A stretch of DNA of 64,000 nucleotides, taken from contig CM063284.1 in NCBI GenBank assembly GCA_032173965.1, positions 113,000,410 to 113,064,409 of the forward strand. Direction: 5' to 3'. This document shows, in pieces, positions 1-11,948 of this stretch. The translations under genes and the position numbers were made by a program. This DNA comes from Sitta carolinensis. Taxonomy: Eukaryota > Chordata > Aves > Passeriformes > Sittidae. Every line of letters begins with the position of its first letter. Position 1 is the first letter of the stretch. The notes beneath the pieces are model-generated. The model saw only the letters and a list, made by a program, of their open reading frames with translations, was not told the DNA's origin and did no database searches.

Positions 1-315
1 GAAGGGGCTGCCAAGAGCGTACGCACAGAGCACGTCCTGTCCCTCCCAGGGCGAGCCCTCGCCCTGTCCCGGCTGTGCGAAAACAACCGCCCCCCCCCCA
101 TCCCCCTTTCCCCGCGCCTGCGTGCGGGGCCCGCGGACAATGGGGATCGGAGCGCCCGGGGAGCCAGCGACGGGCAGGGGCCGGAGGACGGAGGGCCCCA
201 TTCTCCCCCTCTTACGCCGCAACCCACCGTCCCGGCCATCCGAAGGGGCCTCCGCGCCGCACAGCGCGGCCGGAGCGCAGTTCTACCCACCCGCCCCACA
301 GTGCGGGACACTCAC
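1..315 (-). other. PCMTD1: Start of PCMTD1 intron 1 (inferred)
   Basis: This segment lies downstream of the minus-strand donor at 315-314, so it should be the 5' part of intron 1 of the leftward gene. It is still within the CpG island, and includes a C-rich run near 88-110. No coding exon or acceptor on the minus strand is convincing. Confidence 0.5.
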
Positions 316-530
316 CCGTTCGCAGCGGGCCCCGGACCCTGCGCTGGGCGGCACCGGCCTGGGGGGGAGGGGGACGAGAACAGCGGGCAGGAGAGTGCTC
401 CGTCTGGTCGCGGCCGAGCGAGCGAAGGGCGGCGCTGGGCGGCCGCGGGTCGGCGGTGCGCGGGTCGGGTCGGCGGCCGGGGCCGGTTCGAGGGACGGGA
501 CGGGACGGGACGGGAGAGGCGGGGCCCGAC
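316..530 (-). other. PCMTD1: Probable non-coding first exon of PCMTD1
   Basis: On the minus strand the bases AACGG|GTGAGT form a near-perfect 5' splice site: the last exon base is 316 and the intronic GT is 315-314. Promoter elements (E-box, GC boxes, CCAAT) lie just upstream at about 540-665, so transcription probably starts near 500-545. The 5' boundary given is an estimate. No ATG-initiated frame fitting a known protein crosses the donor, so I read the exon as 5'UTR. The PCMTD1 assignment is inference: in other amniotes the gene next to the 3' end of ST18, in the same orientation, is PCMTD1, which has an untranslated first exon. Its protein resembles protein-L-isoaspartate O-methyltransferase and carries a SOCS-box-like tail. 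None of its coding sequence is in the window. Confidence 0.55.
492..514 (+). repeat. (GGGAC)5 tandem repeat, G-quadruplex motif
   Basis: Five GGG runs at 492-494, 497-499, 502-504, 507-509 and 512-514 are separated by two-base AC loops. This satisfies the G-quadruplex rule on the plus strand, the template strand for the leftward gene. The transcript would carry the C-rich complement in its 5'UTR. Confidence 0.75.
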
Positions 531-541
531 AGCTGAGAGGA

Positions 542-563
542 TGTAAACACAGCGTCACGTGAC
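542..563. promoter_or_regulatory. Forkhead site next to a CLEAR-type E-box
   Basis: TGTAAACA (542-549) matches the forkhead/FOXO core. Five bases on, GTCACGTGAC (554-563) is a perfect 10-bp palindrome identical to the CLEAR consensus bound by TFEB/TFE3/MITF, and also a strong USF/MYC-MAX E-box. Both are immediately upstream of the inferred leftward transcription start. Binding is inferred from motif identity only. Confidence 0.6.
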
Positions 564-631
564 CCCGCCCCCCGCGCGCGGGGCCGCCGGGCGAGGCGAG
601 GGCGAGCGCTGCGCCGCTCCGCGCCCGGCCC

Positions 632-667
632 TGATTGGCCGCTCGCCCCCCGCGCGACAGCCAATGG
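632..667. promoter_or_regulatory. Paired CCAAT boxes (NF-Y)
   Basis: GATTGG at 633-638 is a CCAAT box read on the minus strand; CCAATGGG at 661-668 is one on the plus strand. They sit about 27 bp apart, roughly 80-120 bp upstream of the inferred leftward start, a usual NF-Y arrangement in TATA-less promoters. The opposed orientations would suit bidirectional activity. Confidence 0.55.
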
Positions 668-965
668 GCGGCCGGCGCTCGCGGCGCTCGTCACCAGTCG
701 CCCTGGGGCGGTGCGGGGCTCGCGCTGCCCGCCCGCGCCGTCGGTCGGCTCCGCTCCGCGCCGGCCCGCAGCGCTGGCGGTGCTGCTGCCGCTGGTGCCG
801 CTCCCCGGCCCGCTGCCCTCCCGGGGGCCGCCGAGCATGGACAGCAGGACCGCCTTCTCGTGTGGAAGGGCCGAGCCGCGGGGGGAGGAGCGGGGCGGCG
901 GCACCGCCGGCACCGCCGGTGGGCGGTGGGGGTCACGCAGTCGCGCCGGAGGCCCGGATTTGAAA

Positions 966-1225
966 ACACGCACAGGGTACCCCCGGTTCCCGTCCGAAAT
1001 AGCTCCGCTTTCTCCAGGCCTCAGCGCTTCGGAACCTTTCCCAGGGGATGCGGCGGCTCTCCTGGACTCTTCCGTTTGGCCTCTCGGAAGGGGGGCCAGA
1101 AAGTTCCCCCTACGCCCCGAGAGAAGGGCTTTGTTATTGAAATGTTGTTTGAAAAACTAGAGGGAGTAAGAGAGGTCACGGGGAAAGCTCAGGGAAACCA
1201 TTAGAATGTCAGAAAACGTCTAAAA
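966..1225. other. Island shore, no gene seen
   Basis: GC content falls through this stretch toward the first CR1 copy. An open frame from the plus-strand ATG at 837 ends here at 1160, but nothing about it resembles a known protein. No exon or repeat is recognised. Confidence 0.5.
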
Positions 1226-1640
1226 TGGGGCTGTGAAGGTGGTAAAAGGTCTAGAGAGGATGCCACATGAAGAACAGCTGAGGCCACTTGGTTTGTTCAG
1301 CCTGGAAAAGAGACTAGGGAACATCTCACAGCAGTCGGCAGCTTCCAGGGGAGATGGAGGGGGGACCTTGATTTCTTTCTGTTGGCCAGTGGAGGGCTTG
1401 AGGGAACGGGATGAAGATGTTGTGGAGGTTTTGGTTGGATGTTAGGGAAAGATTCTTAACCCTGAGGGTATGTTGAGAACTGGTGCAGGCTCCCCTGCAG
1501 GGAGTGCTTAGGGCACCAAGTCTGACAAATGTTTGGACAACACTCTCAAGCCCATGGTGTGATACTTTGTAGGGCCAGGAGTTTGACTTTGGTAATCCTT
1601 GTGTAACCCTTTCAACTCAGTATAGTCTATGATTCTATGA
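1226..1640 (+). mobile_element. CR1 LINE fragment, 3' end
   Basis: The stretch follows the CR1 3' region: AAAGGTCTAGAGAGGATGCC, then the 'ctgaggccacttggtttgttcagcctgg' type block, and it ends with the CR1 terminal repeat TATGATTCTATGA. It is 5'-truncated, as nearly all CR1 copies are, with no reverse transcriptase frame. It lies just outside the CpG island. Confidence 0.85.
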
Positions 1641-4600
1641 ATTTGGGGAAGGAAGAAGTACTGTGGAAGGAAATAGACATAAATAAGTGCAAAGTCAGGA
1701 ATGTCTAGGGCCCCAGTGCAGACTTGATGCGCAAGGTGATAAAGAGTGTTGGGTCATTCTGTGCTCTGGTCTCAAGTGATGTTTTGGAGGCATTGTCTCG
1801 TGTTTGATTTAGTGAGGAATGATGTCTGATTTGGAGAGTCGGTGAAAAAAGTAGGCTTAGCTGGTGTTTGGGAGAATTAAGAGTTACACAGATGTCAGGA
1901 CTTGTAGCAGCTTGGCTAATCTTTTCCTTGTGGAAAGGAATGAGGAATGCCTGAAGTCAGTATCAGAAAGGGATGACGTTCACAGTTCAGGAACAGTAAG
2001 TTCATATTCACCAAATGATCAGGCAAAAGGTGTAGTATTTAAAGATTTCAAGCTAATGGATATAAAAACTGAAGATGTAGAGTGGATGTTATAATAGAAT
2101 TAATTTAGGTGACTTGTAGACATTTACAATGATAATTTAATCTGGAGTGTTGTAAGCACTGAGTGTTTTGTGCAATGCTGCTGAGAGGCATAAAGTTTTG
2201 ACCTTTAGCCAAAGTTTGGGTAATGGTGGAACAGGATTTCTAACTCAGAGTCCTGTGAATTGAAAGACATAAAAGTGTAGCTGATAGGAGGTCAGGAGTG
2301 GGAGTATTCCTCTGTTGGGGGACAGGATTAGTTAATACGTGGAGCACACAATGGTTGTAGATGGCAACAACTGAGGTGAAGATAGTTGGCAATGTAAGAG
2401 GGAAAGTTTGTTAGGCTGGGACTCAGAAAAAAGTCTCCTGTCAGCTGGACTGAGTGATTCAAATAGTGCTACAAATTTCCACCCTATTAGTGATGTAACT
2501 GATGACTCCTTGAATGAGAGAAACAGAAGGAAGAATAAACACATAAATTCTTTTTTTACATTGAAATACGCCTTGCATCAATAAATGAATAATTTTTGCT
2601 GGCTTTGAGTATTGTAAGTTTGTTTCTGTTAGGAATTTTTAGTTGTAATAAGTGTGTATAATTCCATGCCTACTGGATATGTGAGGGTGTCATGATTTGA
2701 GACCATTTGATTCCTTCTCTTTCCATCACATCCTAGATATTCTTGTTCCTGAGCAGCATGTAGCTGTTACCTGTCAGACAAGGTGCACTTAATCGGTATT
2801 CAGTCCGGACAGAAGTTATAGCCATGTTTTGCTCATTCTGTTTTAAGAGAATTTTCCAGATAGCTTTTTTTCCTCTGTAAATTATTGTGCTTGAACTGAT
2901 ACTGTTTTTTCTATTTGCGGTGAACATGGACCTACAATTAAGAAGGCCATTCTGCCATCTCTCAGAGCTGAAAAGAAGCTTCAGCATTCAGGTCTAGCAA
3001 AAATTCTACTCAAGCATGTATAGTTCTCCAAATCTGTTCTACCTCCTGTCCATCCATTGTCAAAAAAAGAAGTAAGGTGTGCGTTTTCTGATGCAGTATG
3101 TAACTTCGGCATCTTGTGAAAGATATTTATTGTCACATTATTTTAAATTCAAGATATGCATCGTTTTGGAAACCTTTGTTTTCATTTGATTGTAAGTTAA
3201 TAGTCTCGAAAAAAAGCTAAAGTACTATGTGACAGGCCCATCAAAGCTCTGTATAAGCTTACTGAGTTCTAAACTCACATTTCCTGCTTCTTAACTGAAT
3301 GAAATTGAGATAACAAAACCCACTTCTTAACTGAAGCACAGTGAACATCCTTTTGCCCTCATAAAACAATGGGCTAGGCTAAAGTTCTCCCCAGAGTTCA
3401 TTATTCTGTGCAAATTTGGGGTTGTTTTATTGGATCTGCGTATTTAAGCATAATTTACTTTTTCAGTATTTTGTCCTGCTGCTTTGTTTTTTTTTTTCAT
3501 GAATGTGCAGATAAAGTCTGAACTATGTGGAAGACTCCAGTGAATCTTCATTCTGTGCTTCTGGTAAAGGTTATAAGATTCAGATGTCTAATAGATAAGT
3601 ACTCAAGACTGCCATTTTTTTACCAGGGGTCATTAAAGCTAAGTATTTAGGCTTAACTTACTATAATGAGCACAAAATAGGATATACAGTGCAATTTATA
3701 AGGAAAACTATTTCAGATCAAGATTATGTCATAAATACTGAGTTGGTGTATTATTAACCATATTTAACTTCTCATTTATGTGAAAAAATTGTCCTTTAGC
3801 CATATTTGCTTTCCTAACAATGGCAATAGCTTAAAAGTAGAGTGGTGCAAATTACATTCCCTGAATACAATGTTGTTGGTGTAAAGCTAACAAGTAATTC
3901 ATTGTTTGCACTATTTATATTTTTTTAACATCTTTAATTAATGAAAACTATTTATATATCATTGCATTTGAAGTACTTTGATTTGAATCAGTTTCAGCTC
4001 TATGATCTGCTGTTGAATAAGCATTTTAAAATATTTTAAATGCTACAGAAAACATACAAAACAAGTATTTTTCTTTAAAATTTCATTTTAGACATATATG
4101 CCGTTTTCTTATAAAGCTTAAATTTGTAAATTTTTTGGTGGAGCTTAAGCTGATACTGTTTAAAATACTTTTTTATGTTCTGCAATGCAATCTAATTTTA
4201 ATAAAGTTGTGATAGTATAATGTTTTGTAGGATTTCTTAAGGTTTGGATTATTTCTGCCAAGTAAAGAACTTCTTTACTTTGTTGTTTAGCTCTGGAAAG
4301 TCAAAGCAAGATTAAGGATATTAGAGACTTCACTTTAGCTCTGTTTGTAATTAGTTATTTCACACTGTGGTGCGTACATTTGTATGTTGACAAAACTTTT
4401 TAGAAAATATTTATAACTCTCTGTCATTTTGAAGAGACCATTTTCCGATTCTGCCATTTTTTTCTCATTCGTTTTGCATGTAATTTTTTTTCTCCCCTCT
4501 AGTTTCCACAATCTTACTAGATTTCCTTTCCCCAGACAAATTTCATTCTTTACTTTTGTTTCATCTTTAATTATCAAGCGTTTTAAAATTATAGTTGATT

Positions 4601-7600
4601 TCCTGTATCTTTTTTATATACTCTCTCATATTGATAACATCCACTGAGCTCTTTCTTTGTCTTTTTAATTTTTCTCTTGATAGCCTTATTTATTTTCCTT
4701 TTTTTTTTGGTAGATTTTCATTCCTGACAGACCTTGATTGGTTGCTTTAACAGGTGTAGAACAAAAATGATGTGCTACAGAAGTAGCAGCTCCAATTTTC
4801 AGACCTTGTCTTCTGCTCTCTACAACAGATACTACTTCTGGCAATTGGATACAGTGAGCACATACTTCACCCTGTGTCACACATTCCTTTGGCATGGCTT
4901 GTTTCAGGAAGAGGGCCTGAAATGGAGAAGTGATGCAGTGGCTTCCCCTGTCCTGCAGCCTTGGTCTTCCTTCATTACTTTATTATCTCAGAGTAAAAGT
5001 ACTGTGTTACTTAAAACAACACAAGTAATACAAAGGAAAAAATAATGAAATAACTTCTGGAAAGCAGTTCAGTTTGTCCTGAATTTCAGGCCTACCTTTC
5101 ATAATTTTAAAATGTTCTGTTTTTGCTTTTTTTGCTCCCAGGTGTTTGAACGTACTTTCTGCAGCTCTCATCTGTATCCCAGCAGTCATCATGCCATTTC
5201 CACAGATTTGTGGTAAGTAATGTTCACATTCCCAGGAACAGAGCTGGGTCATCAGAGAGTGCCAAGCCCAAGCTGAGTCCCTTCAGGTTGCATGTGCAGG
5301 ATGAACACACCCATAGCTAAGCTGTGATGGACTGGTCAGAGTGTAACCTGCAGTCCTCATGAGTGGCCAGACATTAGCTTGGCAAACCATCATTCCTATG
5401 CCGTTGAGGGTGGCCTCTGGAACCAAAAGCCATGAAACTACACTTTGAGGTGTGGCCTGGCTCTGAAAGCAGTTTAGTCACGTTTGTGCTATGTTGCTTT
5501 GACAGGTGAGACTTGAAGGATTTCACTTGTAAAACTGGTAAGATCTACATACACCGTGTATAGTGTCTCTGCATCTTTGACCTTGTTAATCTGCAATTTG
5601 GATAAACAAACCCAGCATTACTGTCTTAGATAAAAGTGGTTGTATGCTAATGAAGCTTTAGATCAGAACGTTTCCCAAAGTTCCAGAGCTAGCTGATTGA
5701 AGAGAGTGCCTTTAAAAAGAGTAAATCAACCTTTAGTACAGGCCTTGTCTGTGAGCCAGATTCCTCCATTTAAGACTTGCCACTTGTTCTTTGAGATCTG
5801 CACATCCTTTCTTCTCTCTAGACCCCTTCAGAGAGTCACTTTGCTTCTGTAACTTGCTAAGACATTTTGAGATTTTAGGGCTAGATATTTTCATTGCTGT
5901 AAATTTTGAAATGCACTTTTCGCAAATATGAATTGTATTAAGCAATTGAAGAATGTTTTTAATGCTGTGCATCACAATCATACTCCTCTGAATCACACCA
6001 ATTTTGAGGGATTTGAGTTACATATATTTATTTCAAATGCCTGTAATCTTGTCTGTGCATCCCACCTCTCTCACCCCATTTAAGTGGTCACAATATTTAT
6101 CAACTTGGTTAAAAGAAATGTGATGGTATGGTAGCAACAGCATCTTCTTTGATGCCCCAAGTAGGCAGGAATAGCAGTGATAATCAAAGTGGTATGCCTA
6201 CATAGAACTGGTTAGGAGAGTGCACAAGGCTTTTTTTCCTTGCCATGAAATCCTTTGCTAGGGTGGTATTAGCTCTCTCAGCCCCTCTGGAGCAATTTTT
6301 GGGAGAGCTTCTGGCAGTGGGTAAAGCATGGTGTGGAGCTAGAAGTTTCATAGCTGTCAGAGTATAAGCTGAGCTTGGTTCAGATTTTAAGATGTTGAAA
6401 GCACATATTAGAAAAAGAAAAATACCAAAACAATGAAACCTGTGTTTTAACTTAAAGATGCAAATGAGTGAATGAAATTAAGAAAGTAAATGGAGTCTGT
6501 GGCCATAGACGTTGGTCTTAAGGATGTGTCTCTCATGATCAGCTGTTTGGCTTTCTTCAGATTTCTCTTCCAGTTTTTTGTGTGCGCCTTTCTGGTTTTT
6601 TTTTCCTCTGTTAAAAGCTGGCCTGAGGTTGTAGCAACAGAAGGGTTCTGGTGGGCTGTAGTCACTGCCAAGTTCTTAACCAAATGTTGCTTGTAAATAC
6701 AACAAAGTGAGCACATCTAGATAATGATTGACATACTACAAAATCTAGTCACACAATCAAATATTAAAAAATCTTTGAGAATTTGGTACAATTGTCAGTT
6801 ATTTAGATTTCATGTACGTTCCTTTTTCTTTTTCCATGACCTGTGATGGAAAAAGAAATGTCTTCCTTCAGTATTTCTGCTTTAAACCATTTGTAACTTG
6901 TCTCAGAGGTATATTAGGATACAAAATGAATATGTAAGCAGAAAGTGTTATATATTATCACTTCTGTCCTCCTTATTGATTGTAAACTGCAAGCACGAGA
7001 CATTCTCCATGGAAATATGTTGATTTGTCTCTAGATGTAGCTGACAGTGAGTCAACAACATACTCTTTATGTCATCCTTTTCTTAAATCAATAGGGCGTT
7101 TTTCTAAATTTATAACATTCTTTTTTTAGAAGGAACACAGTCCTTCAAACCAAGAAAAATTATATGCCACCATGGTTAATACTTTAAAGACAGTCTCTGA
7201 GCTTCCCTTGAATGAGTCATATTTAAAGGAAGTTGCTGTATTTATAGCAAATAAACAGTAGAAATATTATTCTGAAAATAATAAATCTTTTCACTTTTTT
7301 TTTTTTTCCAGATTTTGTTAATCAAATATGGAACAAGATATAATTTAATTTATATGAATTAAATTTTAACTTGAGCCTCTCTTCTGCATTTGGGCTGGTA
7401 ATACCCTGTAGTATTAGTGTATACAGTGTACATCAGTCCTCTCACTGATAACTGGCCTACGTTCCATAATTTTGGAGGCTTTTAAGATCAACTGATTACC
7501 AAATGCCTAATAGTCTCCAAGTACTCTATTTCTTACATGCAACTTTTATCTTTAAGTAGGAAAGATGATGACAACCATCTTTATGTTGTAAAGGCAGAAA

Positions 7601-8671
7601 AAAATGCTTCTAGTTCCATTTCTAACACATTTAATATTTTGGCAAAATGAGAATGTTATGCTTATATATTTTTTTCCCCTAAGAGAATTTAAATTTGTTA
7701 ATCAGTAGGATTGAGTTGTTAGAGACATAAACTTAGTCTTCTTTTTATTGTATAAAAGCGTCCTTTATCAACAGACTATCAAAAAGACAAGGAAAAATAA
7801 TTTATTTAATAGATATTAGAAATACATTCATATTAATTAAGTTCATATTATATAATAGTCTCCCGTTTAAGTAATTTTTGTGAGACATGGAGACATATTA
7901 CATTGTATCCAACAGGCTTACCAAAAGATTTGTGCTTAAGATGCAGAATGCAGGTTGCTCTTGAAAAGTATTCTAACGGATCACTAACTTTTCTTTTAGC
8001 CTCCTCCAAACTCCTTGTGCTTTTAAAAAAAAATACAGTTGATATTTTTCTCCAAATTTGGCAGATATTTAGCACCCTTTTGGATTTTGTTTTTTTTTTC
8101 CTTTTTGAATGGTGCAGTTGGCTATTACTAAGTCTTTGATATATGTGCAGATGGCAAGGGCGCTAAAAGTGAAACTTCGTAACTGTGTCTGAGGAGTGCA
8201 TTATTTGGTAATTTAGATGCAACTTCATTATTAGGAGAGATGCAAAGTATCTCTAGAGCAGATCTGTTCTCAGACAATTAATTAGAGTGTTAGAGTCCCT
8301 CATCTGCAGTTGTACACCACAGGCTTAGGTACACAGTAAAAGGAATTAAATAGCCTGAATATTCTCCCATTTTATCCCCTGGCTCTTGGAGCAACTGTGA
8401 GAAAGGTAAAAATTTTGAGATATTAGCTAGGTAAGATACCATTACTGAAATTAATTAATTGACTATGGCCATGGGGAACAATATGCATTTCTGGTTTTGG
8501 CTATGTGAGTCTCTCTTTGGCTGTTTCTCCAGCTGTTTCCCCTAGCACAAGCAGCAGGATCTTTTCTGCCTTCACGTGTTCTCATATAAAGTCATATAGA
8601 TTGAAGCACAGGTAGGACCCTTTGCTGTGGGTAGTGGGTGTTTCATATAAAGTTTATTAAAGAAGCCCTCC
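1641..8671. other. AT-rich intergenic DNA, no gene seen
   Basis: Unique-looking AT-rich sequence with short T and A runs. Frames of 60-100 codons occur (for example 1864-2094 and 4734-5045), but they lack recognisable domains, convincing starts or splice context. No RNA gene or classifiable repeat was recognised. Confidence 0.6.
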
Positions 8672-9326
8672 TGTTTAGTCACAGGCTGCAGAAAGGACCC
8701 CTTTGCTCTCTAAACTCCTTCTTAGAAAGGAGCCTGGGTGTGGCTGGATCCAATCTTAGTCCCAGATTTGTCAACAGTTTATGTCCAAAGGATTATATAT
8801 GTGTAATTGAACTTAGTCCTGCAAGATTAAGGATGACATACCAGATATATTTATATAAATATATATGATTTATTATGATTACAGTTAGACAAAAAGATCT
8901 TAATCCGAATTATTTACTACACAGTACAGGAGCTATAGCAACTATTGTAATTTAGTGTATTATAAAACAATGTTGAAGCAATTATATTAAAGCACTTGTA
9001 TTAAAGCTAGCAAAACCAATTATTAAGTAGAGACTGATGTTACTCACCCAGAGCAATGACTGTGGGCAAATCTCTTTTGCTCAGGCTGGAGAAGTAACCT
9101 TGAAGGGACGTCGCTCAGGGGCGGAACCTCCACATGTACACTCCAAGAAGGAATTTGTAAGAAGACTCTGCCACTAAAATTTGGGACTGGGCTTTTATAG
9201 TATGGAGTTACTGACTGTCAGTCATATGTTTCCAGGCCAGCTGTGTCAGTTCAGCAGATTTAGATAAGTTGTTGGTAGTATCACTTGTTTATTCTTTTAT
9301 CTGGGTACTTTACCAGTCCTACCACA
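8672..9326 (-). mobile_element. Probable solo LTR of an endogenous retrovirus
   Basis: Read on the minus strand, this starts TGTGGTAGGACTGG and ends GACTAAACA, so it has TG...CA ends. It contains a TATAAAA box (9193-9199), a GC-richer stretch after it, and an AATAAA signal (8869-8874) preceding the end region: the U3-R-U5 order of an LTR. Spacing and wording resemble avian ERVL-type LTRs recalled from memory. No internal gag/pol sequence lies alongside, hence solo. The flanking five bases (CCTCC and TCTTC) are not identical, so a target duplication is not demonstrated and the left end in U3 is uncertain. Confidence 0.5.
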
Positions 9327-10313
9327 TCTTCATCTCACTATCAGAATGCTTAATTTTGGGATTGATGAGTCAGACTAGTTTCAGTTTTATTCAACACTAA
9401 AAGCAATATGATGCCCCCTTCTTCATTTACCCATGGTAACTTTGCAAATAGGGATTGTTCAGGTTGTTTTACCCCATTCTAGGCAGAGCATCCTGCAAGT
9501 GCATGTGCATGTTGGAGGAAGAGTTACTAGTGCATTTTGTAAAAGTAGCTAAAGTGGGAGAAGAATGCAAGGTACTGAAGGCAAATCTTGTAACTAAGTA
9601 TGCTCATTGTGTGGTAGATTTGAGCTGCTCCATGCACAGATGTTTGCATGATATGCTGAGTACTTTCAGGGGCCACACTTCTAGGAGAGATTCGTTTTTA
9701 CAGGAATAGTGGCCACTGAGTACCAGCCAACAACAAGAGAAGAATTCAAAAGCTAAAGGGGAACAAAGAGCTGAGAGGAGCCACAGCAGAGGATGAGTAG
9801 TGCTCTTATTGCCAGGGTGTACAGTCCAATCACACCTGAACTGGATAAACAAAGGAGAGTGGTAATAGCAACAGAGTTTATGGAGAGATCATAGAGCAAA
9901 AGCAAGGCAACAAGCCAGAACACTGATGTGGGGATGAGAGGTAACAGCTATAGGACAGAGCAACCTGAGGCTAAATGAATCTCCTCAGGCCACAGGCAGG
10001 ACTTGTGAGTGGACTCTCATCATGACCATTACAGCCTCTTGGTGCACTAGACCATGATGTTGAGCTTTTAAACTGATCAAACCCAAATGGAGCTCTTAAA
10101 AGACATTAACTTGGCAGGCCAAACTTTGCAGTGCATACCTAATTACAGGTTGTAATAACCAGATGAAGATTGTACTGATTTGTCATGTTTAAGATATGCC
10201 AAGTTAAAAAGCTTCTGATAGTTTCAGAAGCCTTAGGTAGACATTTTGTCTCTTGTAAAAATTATGTCTTACTATTGTGATAAGAAATAGGTTTATTATC
10301 TCTCTTTTTTCTT

Positions 10314-10315
<2 letters not shown>
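9327..10315. other. Intergenic DNA, no gene seen
   Basis: Mixed-composition unique sequence. Frames at 9455-9709 (+) and 9604-9852 (-) overlap each other and resemble nothing known. No repeat class is recognised. Confidence 0.5.

Positions 10316-10351
<36 letters not shown>
10316..10351. repeat. Pure T36 homopolymer
   Basis: An uninterrupted run of 36 T follows a CT-rich stretch (10300-10315). No retrotransposed body with target duplications is apparent next to it. Confidence 0.95.
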
Positions 10352-10358
<7 letters not shown>

Positions 10359-10582
10359 CCTAATGCATCTATCTTCGTGTGCAAGACAAGGATGAGTAAG
10401 CTTGTGTTAAGCCTTGAGCAAATGCTGAAGGCCAGTATTTTCCACTTAGTGCATACTGGTAATAGGGAAGATCTTGTTAAAGCCAGCTCATTCTTGCATG
10501 TAACTACAGGACTGAACATTCTGTACTCCACAAGATCTGCATGAGTGCCTAAATCTACACCCTTTAAATCATGTGAAAGATT

Positions 10583-10770
10583 GTATCATGGTGAGACACT
10601 GGAAGAAGTTGCCCAGAGAAGCTTTGGATGCCCTGAACTGTTCAGAGTCACAGTGGATGGGACTCTGAGAAAACTGGTCTTAGTGGGAAGTGTGCCTGCC
10701 CATGGCAGGGACATTGGACTAAGGCATATCTAAGTTCCCTTCCAACCCAAACCATTATATGGTTCTGTGT
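10583..10770 (+). mobile_element. CR1 LINE fragment, 3' end
   Basis: It matches the CR1 tail: GTGAGACACTGGAAGAAGTT, GCCCAGAGAAGC, GGATGGGACTCTGAG, then TTCCCTTCCAACCCAAACCA and a decayed terminal repeat. About 190 bp remain. Confidence 0.85.
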
Positions 10771-11780
10771 TTGTTTCTTCTTGATTCTTGGCAATTCTCA
10801 ATTCCCCACTAATCAAAAGAAATAAAAAACCTAAGTAATCAACTATTTGGCAATAAAAAACCATATTCTTCTTAGGGGTTAAATGTCTCTAATTATAGTA
10901 CCAATCGCCACTTTTTCATACAATTACATGAAAAGAAAAAGAAAAAAGCATTAAAAAAACAGAGGCATGAGAGAGTCTGAAAATTACTCTGCTAAAGTTT
11001 GTGGCTTCTCAAGTAAAATTACGGCCTGAAATCAATGGCTCAACACACAAGTGTGAGGCTATACCTTACATAGCCTTTCTTCTTGAGTGCGTGTTGAGAC
11101 TTTCAGTGGCAAGAAAGTGTTCAGGTGACTCTTAAGTGAGAAAAGTATAAATATTTTCTGCTAACAGTATGCTATATATTATAACAGTGGCATAATCTGG
11201 TCCTGGAACAATTAAAATCAGTATATTAAAGAAAAAGAGCACAATTCTTTGTTTTACATGTTTAGATTCCCTCTGTATGACTTGATAGCCTGCTACTGAA
11301 GGAGGTAAAAAGACAGTGATAATACAAACCTCATTTTCCTCCCTCAGTGAATGAACTGTATTTAACTGATGTGCTTTTTGCATTTTCTAGCATATCATTA
11401 ATTGGAATTTGCACTCATGAGAATGTCTTACAGTGTATAGGTAGCAACATGTTATTGTTAGAGAATGGTCACTAATTCTCTCTATTGGACTTTCAGTTTT
11501 TAAAGTCTGTATCTAGGTAATTTTTGAGTGCTTCAGTGCTTCACATAACCATTTCCTATTGAAAAAGTAGAACTGAAAACATACTCTAGATCACAGGTAG
11601 TGATCTATAGCAGTGGCAGGTAAATGCGCATATTTAGACTGTGCCAGCATCAACTCAGGTCAATGAAAGTTTACACTTGAGTCTCACTTTGGCTTCTAAG
11701 TAGTTGTAGTTGCAGAACTCTGCTGATTTGATACTTCTGTTCTCTGAAGAGAATGTTGATGCTGTAGAATAGAAAATGAA
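10771..11780. other. AT-rich intergenic DNA, no gene seen
   Basis: A/T-rich unique sequence between two CR1 tails. Nothing further is recognised. Confidence 0.55.
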
Positions 11781-11948
11781 GCTCAGGAACTTCTTTGTCT
11801 GTAAACACATAGTAAGGAACAGGCTGCCCAGAGAGGTTGTGGAGTTTCCTTCTGTGGACATATTCAAAAGCTGTCTGCACACAAGCCTAAGTAACATGGT
11901 CAAACTAAGTGACCTCCAATGGTCCATTCCAACCTTACCCATTTGGTG
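11781..11948 (+). mobile_element. CR1 LINE fragment, 3' end
   Basis: The CR1 tail words GAACAGGCTGCCCAGAGAGG, TTGTGGAGTTTCCTTC, GACCTCCAATGGTCCATTCC and AACCTTACCCA appear in the correct order. The terminal repeat is lost or degraded. Confidence 0.8.

Larger units (their letters stand above)
1..965. promoter_or_regulatory. CpG island at a housekeeping-type promoter
   Basis: The first 965 bases are extremely rich in G, C and CpG, then drop abruptly to AT-rich DNA. This is the form of an unmethylated vertebrate promoter island. It contains GC boxes (near 517-525 and 562-572), two CCAAT boxes, an E-box palindrome, a forkhead site and a minus-strand splice donor. No TATA box is apparent in the core. 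Long reading frames on both strands here are a by-product of few AT-rich stop codons. The island most likely drives the leftward gene whose exon 1 is annotated separately; divergent transcription to the right is possible. Confidence 0.9.

Noticed and set aside
212..973. 253-codon minus-strand frame and several 90-150 codon frames in the first kilobase
   Set aside because: GC-rich CpG-island sequence lacks stop codons on all strands. The frames overlap each other, show no domains, and cross the predicted splice donor.
1864..2094. 76-codon frame with protein-like composition
   Set aside because: It starts at GTG, resembles no known family, and has no splice or promoter context; kept only as background.
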